Source: Panulirus ornatus
Taxonomy: Eukaryota > Arthropoda > Malacostraca > Decapoda > Palinuridae
Length of the DNA: 64,000 nt
Assembly: GCF_036320965.1 (NCBI RefSeq)
Contig: NC_092251.1
Location: 7,315,001 to 7,379,000, forward strand
Direction of reading: 5' to 3'
Program-made: the position numbers and the translations under genes
The notes under the pieces: model-generated
Seen by the model: the letters and a program-made list of their open reading frames with translations, nothing else
Told to the model about the DNA's origin: nothing
Database searches by the model: none
Shown here: positions 17,478 through 29,600 of the stretch, one piece after another
Layout of the letters: every line of letters begins with the position of its first letter
How positions within the stretch are numbered: the first letter of the stretch is position 1

Positions 17478-18422
17478 TAGGCAGCGGATGGTACCATGGA
17501 AGCGGAAGTGAGTCACAGGGTGGGGTAGGGGGCGAATGTTCTGGAAACGTTGAAAAATGTGTGGAAAGCGAGAGCATAATCACAGAAAGCAAAAATGGGT
17601 ATGTTTGAAGAGGAATAGTGGTTCCAGCTATGTTATATGGTTGCGACAGTGGGCGGAGGGTTGTGCGGAGGAGGATGGATGTGTTGGAAATGAGATGTTT
17701 GAGGACGATATATGGTGTGAGGTGGTTTGATCGAGTAAGTAATGAAAGGGTAAGAAAAATGTGTGGGATGAAAATGAGTGTGGTTGAGAAAGCAGAAGAG
17801 GGTGTATTGAAATGGTTTGGTCACATGGAGAGAATGTGTGAGGAAATATTGACAAAGAGGATATATGTGTCAGAGGTGGAGAAGTGGGAGACCAAATTGG
17901 AGGTGGAAGGATGGAGTGAAAAAGATTTTGAGCGATTGGGGCCTGAACATGCAGGAGGGTGAAAGGCGGGCAAGGAATAGAGTAAATTGGAACGATGTGG
18001 TATCCCGGGGTCGACGTGCTGTCAGTGGATTGAACCAGGGCATGTGAAGCGTGTGAGGTAAACCATGGAAAGTTTTGTGGTGCCTGGATGTGGAAACGGA
18101 GCTGTGGTTTCGGTGCATTATACATGACAGCTAGAGACTACCCCGCGCGCGTGCGGGGAGGAGGGAGTTGTCATTTCCTGTGTTGCGGGGTGGCGACGGG
18201 AATGAATAAAGGCAGCAAGTATGAATTATGTACATGTGTATATATGTATATGTCTGTGTATGTATATGTATGCATACGTTGAAATGTATAGGTATGTATA
18301 TGTGCGTGTGTGGACTTGTACGTATATACATGTGTATGCGGGTGGGTTGGGCCATTCTTTCGTCTGTTTCCTTGCGCTACCTCGCTAACGCGGGAGATAG
18401 CGTCAAAGTATAAGACAGAATA
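17478..18422 (+). mobile_element. LINE copy: reverse transcriptase C-terminus plus full 3' UTR
   Basis: From GGCAGCGGATGG onward this parallels 63555-64000 of the intact-looking copy: ACCATGGAAGCGGAAGTG, then frames encoding VVPAMLYGCDS, RRRMDVLEMRCLR and EGVLKWFGHMERM. An extra two bases near 17608-17612 break the frame. The coding part is followed by a 3' UTR of about 370 bases ending in the tail hairpin (18375-18402) and an AAGTATAAGACAG leader into (AT)n. Minus-strand open frames here are shadows. Confidence 0.88.
18375..18402 (+). other. LINE 3' tail hairpin (reference copy)
   Basis: CGCTA pairs with TAGCG as outer stem; after a C/A mismatch CTC pairs with GAG; then GC pairs with GC around a TAAC loop, with GG bulged on the 3' side. 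The same segment ends the copies at 50878-50905 and 53196-53223 (+) and 16569-16596 (-). In L2/CR1-type LINEs a 3' stem-loop is what the reverse transcriptase recognises; that role is inferred here. Confidence 0.7.

Positions 18423-18423
<1 letters not shown>

Positions 18424-18497
<74 letters not shown>
18424..18497. repeat. (AT)n tail of the preceding LINE copy
   Basis: About 73 bases of AT immediately follow the LINE 3' end, where a poly(A) or A-rich tail would be expected. Confidence 0.92.
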
Positions 18498-18501
<4 letters not shown>

Positions 18502-19974
18502 ACAGCACCAACGCCCTCGCACCGAAGCCAACTCATAACGATCCACTGACCTTCATGAAGAAATGAAAAATGTCACCCCAATCTCACACTTAAGCCACTG
18601 GTACCCACAGAGCGTCATCCCCCCTCCCCCTGACCCCTTCGCCATGAAGGACCTCACTGGCAAGACACATTCCCAGTAATAACTCGACAAACACTAGAAA
18701 CCAGCCTCTCAATCCAATCACCAGACTAACCCATTTGAACCTACATTCTCTAGACAAATACAAGTCACACATTCTCGTCTGTGCGTTGGACACCACCATC
18801 ATATACAAGCAACTCCCACACATCTCAACCTTAGTGCTGCGAAAACAAATAGGGTCGTTTGGAAAGACAATTTCAGTCATGTAGATTGGCATTTCAAGGT
18901 ATGTATTTACTGACTAGGCATTTATATATATGAATTTTACGTTTTCAAGAATTAGTTTAGATGGTATCTGTTTATGGAAATAATCCTAGGCATTTATGTA
19001 TGAATTTTGCGTTTCAAAGAATTGGGTATATGGTATCTGTTTATGAAAACAATCATAGGTAAACTCAATGGGTTATAAGATATGAAAATGAAAGTACTCT
19101 GAGATTCTGTATAATATAAATCGAACCCTTCCTTATCCCCTCTTCCTTTGCGTTGCTTGCACTCGTTTCATTCTGCATGACCCGTCCACACTCCACACCC
19201 ATTTATTGTTTTATCCAGCCACCCACTAGTATTGTGCTGCACCCGTAAACCGTTCACTGCTGCTGTCACTGCCCTGCTTGGCGTCCGAAACTGCACCAGG
19301 TGTGGGATATTTCGTAAATAAATCAGTTATATCTAACTAGAAATTGCCTTAGAAAAGCTTAATGAAAACAGGTTTAAGACATTTAGTGATATATTAGGCT
19401 TTGGTGTGAATACTCGACTGGTACCAAAAAGAATCCCAAAACAATAGGCTTTAGTATCTCACTCTCCCATGAAATGTCGCAAATCTTATTTCTATGTGAT
19501 TCAGAATTTTAGCTGATAATGGAGTGTCTTAAATCCAGCAATGTCGCGGGTGTTTAGTTGCATCAGATGGTCCGCTCGGGTTCCGTGGCAGAAAAGCAAT
19601 ATCACCCACTCAAATCCTGAAGCTTGGTCATCGTTAACTGTGGCTAATGTGTTGATTTAGTCAACTGAAGTTACTTCAGCCTTTTTAATTCTGTGATCTT
19701 GTAATACAGCTCTTTTGTCATTTGCTCATTGTTCGCGTTTTTCTTATGCAATACTGTTTCAGTCATTAATCATTTGTTTTTGGTGGTCTGAACCGTGTGA
19801 TACAGACCTTCGTTGTTACGGATTTATTTCTAGGGAGGTTTGTTGTTGGATCACAGGTAATTCTCACCATTTGATTACTGTTGGTATTGCTTCAATTTAG
19901 CTATGAAACATCTAGCAGTTAACCATCGTCGCCAAAGGGGAAGGATACTGCAGTTGGTATATGATCCCGTCCGG

Positions 19975-20009
<35 letters not shown>

Positions 20010-23000
20010 TGCTGGAACTGCGCACGCATGCGTATAATTGTTTACTGTTACTTTCATAGCGAACCAGATAATGATTCCAGGCAGGGAAGCATACAAGCAC
20101 GGACTGACACGCACGCGCATGGTGCGTGTTGAATGCCAACGCTCCAGTCTCCGTCGTCTTCCGTGCGTACTGAGCGCATCCCCCTATTCATCACTGATAA
20201 CGGAAGCATCAGCGCATGTTGGCGATAGTGTCATGATACCTACTGCTGTATCCTCCTCTAACCTCAGAAAAACGTATCTTGAGAAATGCTTCTAAAATGT
20301 GCGAAAAGAATAGGAGGAAGTAAGATAATTGTTGTGAACTTATAATCGAAGGAATCTCATGGGTTAGAATATATTAGATCCAACAACTGAACGGCATTTA
20401 CTTAAACGTACAATTAAAACAGTACGACTAACTGACTGTGATAGGTTCTCAGCCTGTGAACCGTGGATTGAGGAAGTATTATCTGACCAGGTGTGGGAGC
20501 AAGTCCGCCCATGCGCTTAGCTTCACACGTATTCCCTTAATCTGTCGTTGCTGCCGTTATCATTAACCCTTTACAATGGTGTGAACTCATGGCACAACGA
20601 GGACTGAAATTCTAGTCATTCTTCATTTCTAGACATTCTGTAAAAAGACAACAATGCTGAAAATCGCGAACTATTTTGAGCAACAAACTTCCTGTTTGGA
20701 ATGATGATTATGACCAAGATCCCAGGAATTCTGTTGAAAGTCACACACTCAGATACACAAAGGTTGACTTCATAGTGTTCTTTTCATTCTGGGGTATTTG
20801 CTAAAATTCTTTACCTTCTTTTCTTGCGGCCTTGCTTTGACCTGTTAAGTGTTTGCCTCCAAGGATATTTCCCATGCAATCCATTCGGTACGACGACTTT
20901 AAAAAGCAACAGTTTTTCTACAAGGAAACTCACAGTTGAAAACTTGTGGTTCGATGCTCCTATGATTGCTTCATTTTTTCCCGTATGATAGACGTGTTTA
21001 TATAAAGAATAGACATGTAGATGCATTTCTACAATATATGAGTGCAGATCTGGTTATAAATTCCAATGATTTATTGCATAAACTTATCCACGTTAGTGAA
21101 TATACAATTATTAACTTTATACAAAGTCTGGATACCTCAAATATCTCAGCCAAAACATTCTACTGTTGATAATTTTCCAGCATATTTAAGTAAGGTGAAA
21201 GGCATTATACTCATTAACATAACAAAAACTGTAGTTGAGAAAAAGATTGAATTTCAGAATACGAATTCACATTCCTATTACATATCGACATTTGGTACAG
21301 AAAATAGAGTCGTACATTGGTCGTGTTTTCAGTTTAAATGTCCCGGTTTCAAAATAATCAGCTGAACATACATTTATCTTAAGTTTCTTGCCTTGAAAAT
21401 ATATAGAAAATATATCAAAAGAAATTGTCTTATCTAGATATATAAGGCGGAATAATTTTCTTTTTGATATAGTTAAATAAAATCATTGAATAGTAATGAC
21501 TTTCTTTTGACTTCCACCATCGCTTTGTTTGTAAACATTCCAATAGAGAAGTTACTGTAACCGCCAGCCATGAATCGCCTGACATATTTGTGATAGATAT
21601 AATTCATCGCCGTACCATTGATTTTGTTTGGTAAGAACATTCTTGAATGTTTATGAATATTCAAAATGTTTCTGCTTTAAATGGTTTACGTTACCGTTAA
21701 GTGTAACAAAGATGTCTCACCGTATCCACCGAAATGTAAGAGGATGGGTGTGTGGTCGGTGAAATACATACGTAATACTGTAACAGATCCAGATTAGTAA
21801 ATATGTTTATATTTATATAAGTGGCTGCTTTTCCATATATATTCTGATGCTCTTGATTGGCTACTCCTGCCAGATAACGCAATATTTTGATTTGTGTGAC
21901 GGTAAACACTACACAACCTAACTTAAAACTGGCTGTATTGCTGTCCGTTTGGATCTGTTGTTTAAGATTACCTTTTATCCATTATGGCAATTATTTAGGA
22001 TTGACATTAGGATGAGATTGTAGACGAACGCCCGGGAAAACCATCAATTTTGATTTTTCGGAAAGTGGGCAGGGCTTTGAAATGGAGGAAAATAGTTGGG
22101 TAAAATACTCCAGACGAGCAGCTGAGAATGCTAGTAATGCATTCCTAAAAATGTTGAAATTAAAGAAAAAATTCAACGAACAAAAGGGACGTCCACGGCG
22201 TACTCACGACATATTTCAATATCCTCGACCTGGCACGCGACCTTAAAAATTGACCTCCCCGAAAAAGACATATACATGGCGCGTGCTTGGAATATCTGGA
22301 GCTTTATCCGAGTCATATGTCGATATACAAACCAAGTGAAGCTGTAATGCAAAAAGAAATCTTGCCTGTACTGTCTAGTAATACCCATTTTCCTTCATTC
22401 CAGTGAATGCCGCCATGCGTTGTAACGTTCGAATCTGACTGAATCGAAGTTTTGCAAATATGTCGGGTCAGAATCCTGTATCTCCATACACAGCTGACCT
22501 TACTTTTTAACTTCCATTCTGAGGAAATCGTGATACTTTGTATTGGAGTACATGTTCTGAAAGTGATGAAATTTCACAAATAACAGACCATGACATCGAA
22601 AGTGTTAAGATAGGCAGGTTGTCTTTATCTTTTTTAACTTGCTGGTGTTTTACATCACTTGTTATTTAACCCTTCATTCTCACTCTCCCTCATAACTTTA
22701 CAACTAACAATTTATTTGATAAGGAAAGATCGGTTTTTAGACTGAAAAAAAAAAAAATCTCACACTGAAACCACTCTCTACAGTGGCAATAATTATTCTA
22801 AAAATAGAACAAACATTATGGTACAGGAAAATTTGTGTCCATTTATAAAAGTTTACCAACATTAGTGATACATTGTTACTATTGAGAGATGAAAGTTTAA
22901 GGTTTGCAGTGAATGTAGCTTGTACTTAAGGGAAATTATTATTTGTCGTGTATACATGAACATATTTGATGGTTATTCTTTGATATGAAAAACTTAAATT

Positions 23001-23439
23001 TTTGAAGGAGAGGGAAAAATCTGGGGTGCAATAAATGAAAATGATCAGTACCACCTAACCTATCTCTGATAAGGACCTATTTTTCAAGGTTATTTATATT
23101 GGAAGTGAAATTGTCTTGATTAAGGTTAGTTTTAGGAAACATAAGCACAGCTAATGATAATGTTTCTAATGTTAATTCCAAATGATTATGACCCAACTTA
23201 TTTTGAAGGAGATAGGTATGGAAATGCCCCATAAAATCAGTCAATTCTCTCTTAAATTTAAGAGGTTTGACCACATTTAGGTAAAAGTTATCATGCTTTT
23301 CCACTCACCATGTTATATTCCTTAAGATTGATTTTTACATATACTGTAAAGTGAGGCTAAACAACTTATATTTCCCTTATTTTTATGTTTGATGCACGAT
23401 TTAGGTACAAATAACTAGGATCAGTTTTTGGAGTAGTTG
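18498..23439. other. No recognisable coding sequence; Cep290 upstream region
   Basis: About 4.9 kb of mostly unique AT-rich sequence, with a (GT)n tract at 19976-20008. The non-coding first exon and promoter of Cep290 should lie here or further left, because the start-codon exon is preceded by a splice acceptor, but I cannot place them. A GCCGCCATG phrase at about 22410 opens only a 7-codon frame. Confidence 0.4.
19976..20008. repeat. (GT)n microsatellite
   Basis: About 33 bases of GT dinucleotide. Confidence 0.95.
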
Positions 23440-23485
23440 ATCAACAAATAATTATTTGTTGATCAACAAATAATTATTTGTTGAT
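23440..23485. repeat. Perfect 46-bp palindrome made of a 22-bp direct repeat
   Basis: The sequence ATCAACAAATAATTATTTG recurs with a 22-base period, and the whole block reads the same on both strands. It ends 107 bases before the Cep290 start codon and 95 bases before the splice acceptor of that exon, so it is probably intronic. It could extrude as a cruciform. Whether it is regulatory is unknown. Confidence 0.9.
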
Positions 23486-23592
23486 GCTGTGATGTAAGTG
23501 GTCACTGGAAGACAGATTTATTGTTAGCAGGTAACATACAAATAGATGTCATCTTAATTGGATTGATCACCTAAATTTCAGAGTGGTGAAGA

Positions 23593-23676
23593 ATGGATGT
23601 TGACTGGGAGTACCTACGGGGAGTGACTAGGGATTCTGGGGAGTGGGGTGAGGCTGAACTGGAGGAACTATATCAG
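23593..23676 (+). CDS. Cep290: Cep290 coding exon 1 (start codon)
   Basis: Encodes residues 1-28, beginning MDVDWEYLRGV. The exon itself starts after a TTTCAG acceptor at 23576-23581, so a non-coding exon lies upstream. The donor is CAG|GTATGT, phase 0. The DWEYLRG phrase corresponds to NWKEIMK near the human N-terminus. Confidence 0.9.
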
Positions 23677-26600
23677 GTATGTGGGTAAACTGAACTTGAA
23701 ATTATTAACACCTAGTTTATCAAGATAAATTTATTGCATGTATTGGAATTATCTTTTTAATTTTTTTGTAATTTTTTTTCCAGGTTTCAGACTCAAAGAA
23801 TATAATCTTTAAAATTTCTTGGTACATGCATCTTTTGTTCTTATGCTGCCACAGAAGCTAAATCTTCATAATCTCTATCTGACTGTTGGGGGTTTCCACA
23901 TACCTGCTTTTGCTTATCTCATATATATGTAGTGCTCTCCATATTTTTATTCAGTATTCACTGATTAAGTCCCTAAAGCATTCTGTGCTCAACATTATAG
24001 TCTGTATCTTACTGTTGTTTTTACTTTGGACATTATTTCATATTTTGATATTTGGATTGGGTTTTCTCCTATGCTGTTCTATTATCCTGAACATGTAAAG
24101 GATCTTGAACAGTATCTTAAATTGAATAGAACCATATTATAGGAGGACTCAAGACTGGAAAATAATGGGTGGTCTTTGTAATCTTCAATAGCTTTGTTGG
24201 ATTTTCAGACACTTATGGGGATCACAAAACTCAGACATCGAGACAAGACTCTGGAAAAGATAGAGATGTTGTTTACTCTTACTCAGGCAGTGATGATGGC
24301 AAAGTATTCACAGGTAAGAGGAATGCATATTTGTTCTGATTAGAGTTTGCATTTAACTTTACCGTACTTTTATATTTGCATTTTGGTAGGGAGATGTTAT
24401 CCTGTGATTGTTTCAAAATAAGGTTATTTTGTAACTTTTTTCATGATTGTGTTTTTGCTATCTTTTGCTATCATTTCTTCAGGTTGCTGCATTGGAAGAA
24501 GAGCTGAGTCGTCTGGCTGTGTCAGCTGGGCGGGGAGATGCCAGGCGTGAGCAAGAGCTGCAAACAGAGATTGCACGGTTACAGGCCATGGTTGAAAGTG
24601 GACGTTCTCAAGTTCCATCTGATGATGCTGATGGTTTTGCCTATGTGAGTAGATATATTTTTTCAGAGAAATAAATAATTTTTATGATAATTAGTGCACG
24701 GAAAAGGACCTTGGTTCATAATGACATACATAGTGTATATATTTTTCATTTAGATGTTGTGGCACATGAACAGGGTATGAAGGTTGAAAAAAGTTATGGA
24801 AAAGCCTCCCAAATATTTGCAGGACAAGGTGAAAAGGATTTAGATTTACAGTAGAAGTTTTTAAGATTTTCTCACTGTGACTCATTTTCAATGGATTTTC
24901 ACTTATGTACACAAAGTTATGACTATAGATGCTTGAAGAGCAGTGCCTCAAGTGGCCACCACATGAAAGATTGCATAAATTCTTTATAGGGGTTCAGTAT
25001 CTGATAACGGGACTTTTGATGAATAATGTGGAATTATTAGATTTGGGTGAATCCTGATGGATTGTTGGAATAATCAAGCAACTGGAAGTCAGATAATTAA
25101 ATTTTCTCTGTATATCTTTTAAACTTTATACGTGTAAACAAAATATAGAATAAGAGTTGGTTGTTGATGAATGTAAAATGAGAATGAGTACCTTTTTTAC
25201 TTGTTAGGATTGGTCCAGTGGGTGGCGCCTGAAAAAAAAAGAGATGGAAGAGGCCATGCAACAGAAAAATTTGGAGATACAGCAGTTCATGGATGACTTA
25301 CAGGTAGATAACAGCAGTTCATGGATGACTTACAGGTAGATAACAGCAGTTCATGGATGACTTACAGGTAGATAATTCATGTTATTGAAATATGAGGAAT
25401 TGCTTGATAGCAGATCCTCTGTTGATGGCTACATTTGCATCCACCATATATGGATTTGTAGACTGCTATTATACATTTTTACATATTCTTTTGTGACTGA
25501 AGTGAAAACTTTAATCTTCTCAGGCCTGTGAAAATGACCGTGCTAATCTTCGGTCATGTGTAACAGAGCTAGAAGATCGTCTTGCTGAAGCCACAGAAGA
25601 AATTAACAACATCACTTCAGATTATGTAGCCATGAAGGAGTCCCATACCCATGCCCGAGGTAAAATACTGTAACTTATTCTCTCATATATAAGTATTTGT
25701 GAGACCACTTCTTACATGAGGTGGCCATGCAAGGTTTTCTTCAGATGTTATTCTAATGTTGTTCCTGCACCTGTTCATGACAAAAATTTGCTCTTAGTCC
25801 CTCTGTGTTATCGTTCTCTTCATCATCATTTACCTTGAGCATTATCGCATACATTCAGGTATGTACCTATTTCCACAGCTCCTCAAAGAATTTGCAAGAC
25901 CTCTGTATCAAAATGTCTATTTCTTTCTCATATCTAAGTACCTTCCCTGTGGTTTTGGGAGCAAATGAACTATGGCCTCATTTGCACATATCCAGTCTTG
26001 AACTGTCACTTATGATGTACTACAGTCAGAGTTTGCCATCCACAGATTCTGTGTCCCCCTTGTGCTCTATTGTTACCTTGCCTTTGTTCAGTTTACTCTC
26101 AGTTTTCTCCTATCTTATTTTGTTCCAAGATCTGTCACTAGCTTTATGAGTTTGCCTTTCAGGAATCTGCCACCAGAGCTGTGTCACTTGCAAACAGAAC
26201 TGAATCACCTGTCATCTCCTGTGCCCTCAGCATACTGTAGATTCGCATTTGGCTTAAGATCCTTGCATTTACCTCCTTTCCCATTTTGTTCATGAACAAA
26301 TTACACAGCCTTGTTTACAACACAGGATTGATGGAAACCCACCTTTACTGGGAACCACTCACCCATATCCCTTCCTGTTTATACACATTCCTTACTTTCT
26401 AGGTAAAAACAGTTCACTTTATATAGTGACATTTGATTTATCTCATACATTTGTAGCACCTTCACAAGGCAACCCTGTCATTATAGATAATTTAGATCTT
26501 GAAGTATGGATGAACAATAAGTGTTGTAAGCTCAGTCTTTGAAGAGGTTTGTATAGCCCATCCTGTTGTGAAATAAGTTCATGTTGGTTAAGTTTCATGG

Positions 26601-29600
26601 ACACATGATTTGTACACTTTATAATCACTGCTCTTGCATAACTGATGATTATAGTTCAAGATCACATTGTATCACAGAGAGTCTGGCTTTAGCCCATGAA
26701 GAGATAGAAGGGTTGCGCAGTCACATAGAGGAACTTACTGTTGAAAAAGCTCACATTCAGCAAAATTACAACGAGCTAAGTGAAGCTGTGGATGCCAGAG
26801 TTGATAAGCTGAAGGTAGGTTCTCCAGCTCTTACATCATTTTGTCGTTTCAAAGTGGCATTATATCCCCTTATTATTAGGAATTTATATTTTAGTGATTG
26901 ATTATTCTTTACTAATTGTCGAGACATAATTAGTTAGTGTGGAGGATTATTTTATTTATTTGTCCATCTATATCTCTTATGCCCCTGCTCTCAGTGTTGA
27001 TTTGTTTTTCAGGTAAATTTTCTGATTGTGCCTCATGATCTTGCACCTCACATGATCATTCAAACATCTCTATTTCTCATTCCTTCATTAGGTTTCCCTA
27101 CTTTCATATTCTTCAATAAACATTTTGGGAGTTCATCGCATGCTGAGAGATTGCTTTGTTTCTTTATTAGTACCTTTTAATGAAGTGATGTTTTCAGTTG
27201 TTTTATTGATGTATTGGAATATACATATATATGTGGTGGGGTGGTGATGGGAATGGATGAAGGCAGCAAGTATGAATACGTACATGTGTATTTATGTATA
27301 TGTCTGTGTATGTATACGTATGTATATGTTGAAATGTATATGTATGTATATATGCATGTATGGGCATTTATGTATATACATGTGTACCTGGGTGGGTTGG
27401 GCCATTCCTTGTCTGTTTCCTTGTGCTACCTTGCTGACGCTGGAGATGGCGATTAAGTAAAATGAATAAATTAATGTGTTAGTCATGCAGATTTTATTAA
27501 CACTAAGACATATTGCTTTAAAATTTGTTAAAGATCTGGATGTAAGCTATAACATAGACCAGTTTGTTGCAGTATTTAAAAGTTTTCCTTAAAGTTTTTC
27601 TGTACAGGTGGAGTTGACCTCTTGTGAGAATGAACCCAAACTGCTAATTTTGTTAGATAGTTTTATTAGCAGCTTATCTGTTAGCTGGAAATACAGCCAA
27701 GAAAATTTCTCTTGATTTTAGGTTGGAGGGACAGGTTTTGAGAGTTGAAGAATTTGGGAAGGGATTGATGAAAGTCTCTTTAGAGTGCAGTGAAGAAGAG
27801 AAAGCTAGGAAAAGAGAAGGAAAGGTGGAGGGCAACAGGTCTCAGGGCTCATCCCAGATACTCCAGTTATTTGTGCTGTGTTGTGCTAATCTATATGCTT
27901 GGTGTGCTATTCACAAATGCTTTTCTTCTTAACTGTTTCTCTTCTTGCTGTTGATAAAGTGTTCATTGAAAAAGGATTAGTGTACTGACCACTCTCAATG
28001 TTAATGTTACCTACCAAAAATTTTTCAAATTCCAGCGAACCTCTATCAGTAGATCTTGTCATGAAAATTGTATTTGAATATCATGTAAATACCATTGTAC
28101 TGTACATGTTGATGTGAGGAGCTCTGCTAAGGCTGTGGAGTTTAAAGGCTGTGGTACCTTAGCTTTTCTACTGTGAACATATGATCATATGTTTTTGACT
28201 AAATAGGTAGTTGTGAGTCATCGGGAAGAAGAGCTACAAAGAATTAGGTCTGAGCTACACCAGAGATCCAGCATAGCACCAGGTACCATGCAACAAGCAG
28301 AGAATGACCTTTCACGTATTCTGCAGTTAGAACAGGTACAAGGATGTACTTCACTTCACTGTTATTTTGTGTTGAATATTGTTTATGTAATGAATTTTCA
28401 TTTGAATGAGTTTTGATAAATGACTCTTTTAGAAAATATTTTACAGTGACTAATGACTCATTTAGAAAATGTTTGACAGTGAGAATCATATTAAAGGATT
28501 TTGTCTTTAGGATCCTTTGTATTATTATATTCACAACAGGATGTTAAGGAGAGGGATACTGAGATTGCCTGTCTTGGAGAGCAGTTAGCTGAGGCATCGA
28601 GGGAGATTGATTCAAGTGCTTTACTAATTGCTAAACTCAAGAGCAGTAGAGTGTGAGTTGCATGTTTTAGATATATGTATGCATAACTGTGTTTTAAAGA
28701 CTTCCTTTTCAAAGTTTTGTTGTAACCGGTGATAAAGAATAGGTTGTATTAAGTCCTTTGAATTATGTTTCCTGCATGATACTTTTTACCTCAAGGAAAT
28801 GTTCTACCTGACAGTCTGTGCAGGACTGTACTGGCCTCTGTTTCCACTGTTCTTTTCATTTAAGATGTCAGTCAGTTTAGCCAAGCTTAAGTGGATGGAA
28901 GTGTTTTTTTCCATCCCAGTTCCTGTGTGGCCCAAGTAAAACCTAACCACTCAGTGTATGTGTGTAGTTATGTGGCCACACAGTTTGGCTGGAAACTTTG
29001 AGTGGGATGTACTACATTTAAATGAATTGATTTTGCATTTGAAATCTTGAAATTATTTTAGTAATGGTAATATAATCTAACATAGTGTTAGCATGAACAT
29101 AGGGTGCAATTAATGCACATCCTATCAAAAGCTTATCAATGAAATTTTTTAGATTTAAAGGATGATCTACATTTGGGAATAATTTTCTTTATTTCATGAT
29201 ACTCAGTTGACAAAACTCTATTTGTAAAATACAGTTCAGCGGTTGAGGGAGAAGCTGCTGCTATTAGTCAACTCCGTGCACAACTTCATGAGGCTCAGCA
29301 ACATACACAGCAACTGCGGATGCAGCTTTTGGCTGCTGAAGAAGATGCACAGCTTCATGCACAGGATGTAAGTTTTTGTCATTAGAATTAGCTTAGCATT
29401 TTGTCCAGGATTTGTTTTTGTGTCAGCTGCATAGTTTTGGTAGGTACTAATGGATTGCTCTGTCTTTTATTCTTGTTTTCTGTTTGTCCATATGTATGAA
29501 CATTCATCATTGCGATTAATGTTTTTACCTGCAACTTAACCTCTGTCATAACTTTAAGGATGTGATTTGGACACAGTGTACATTAAAATTTATATTGTTG

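Noticed and set aside
24760..24790. Possible micro-exon between Cep290 exons 3 and 4
   Set aside because: A TTTAG acceptor and nearby GTATGA frame only about 20 bases with no CEP290-like content. Exons 3 and 4 already join in phase.
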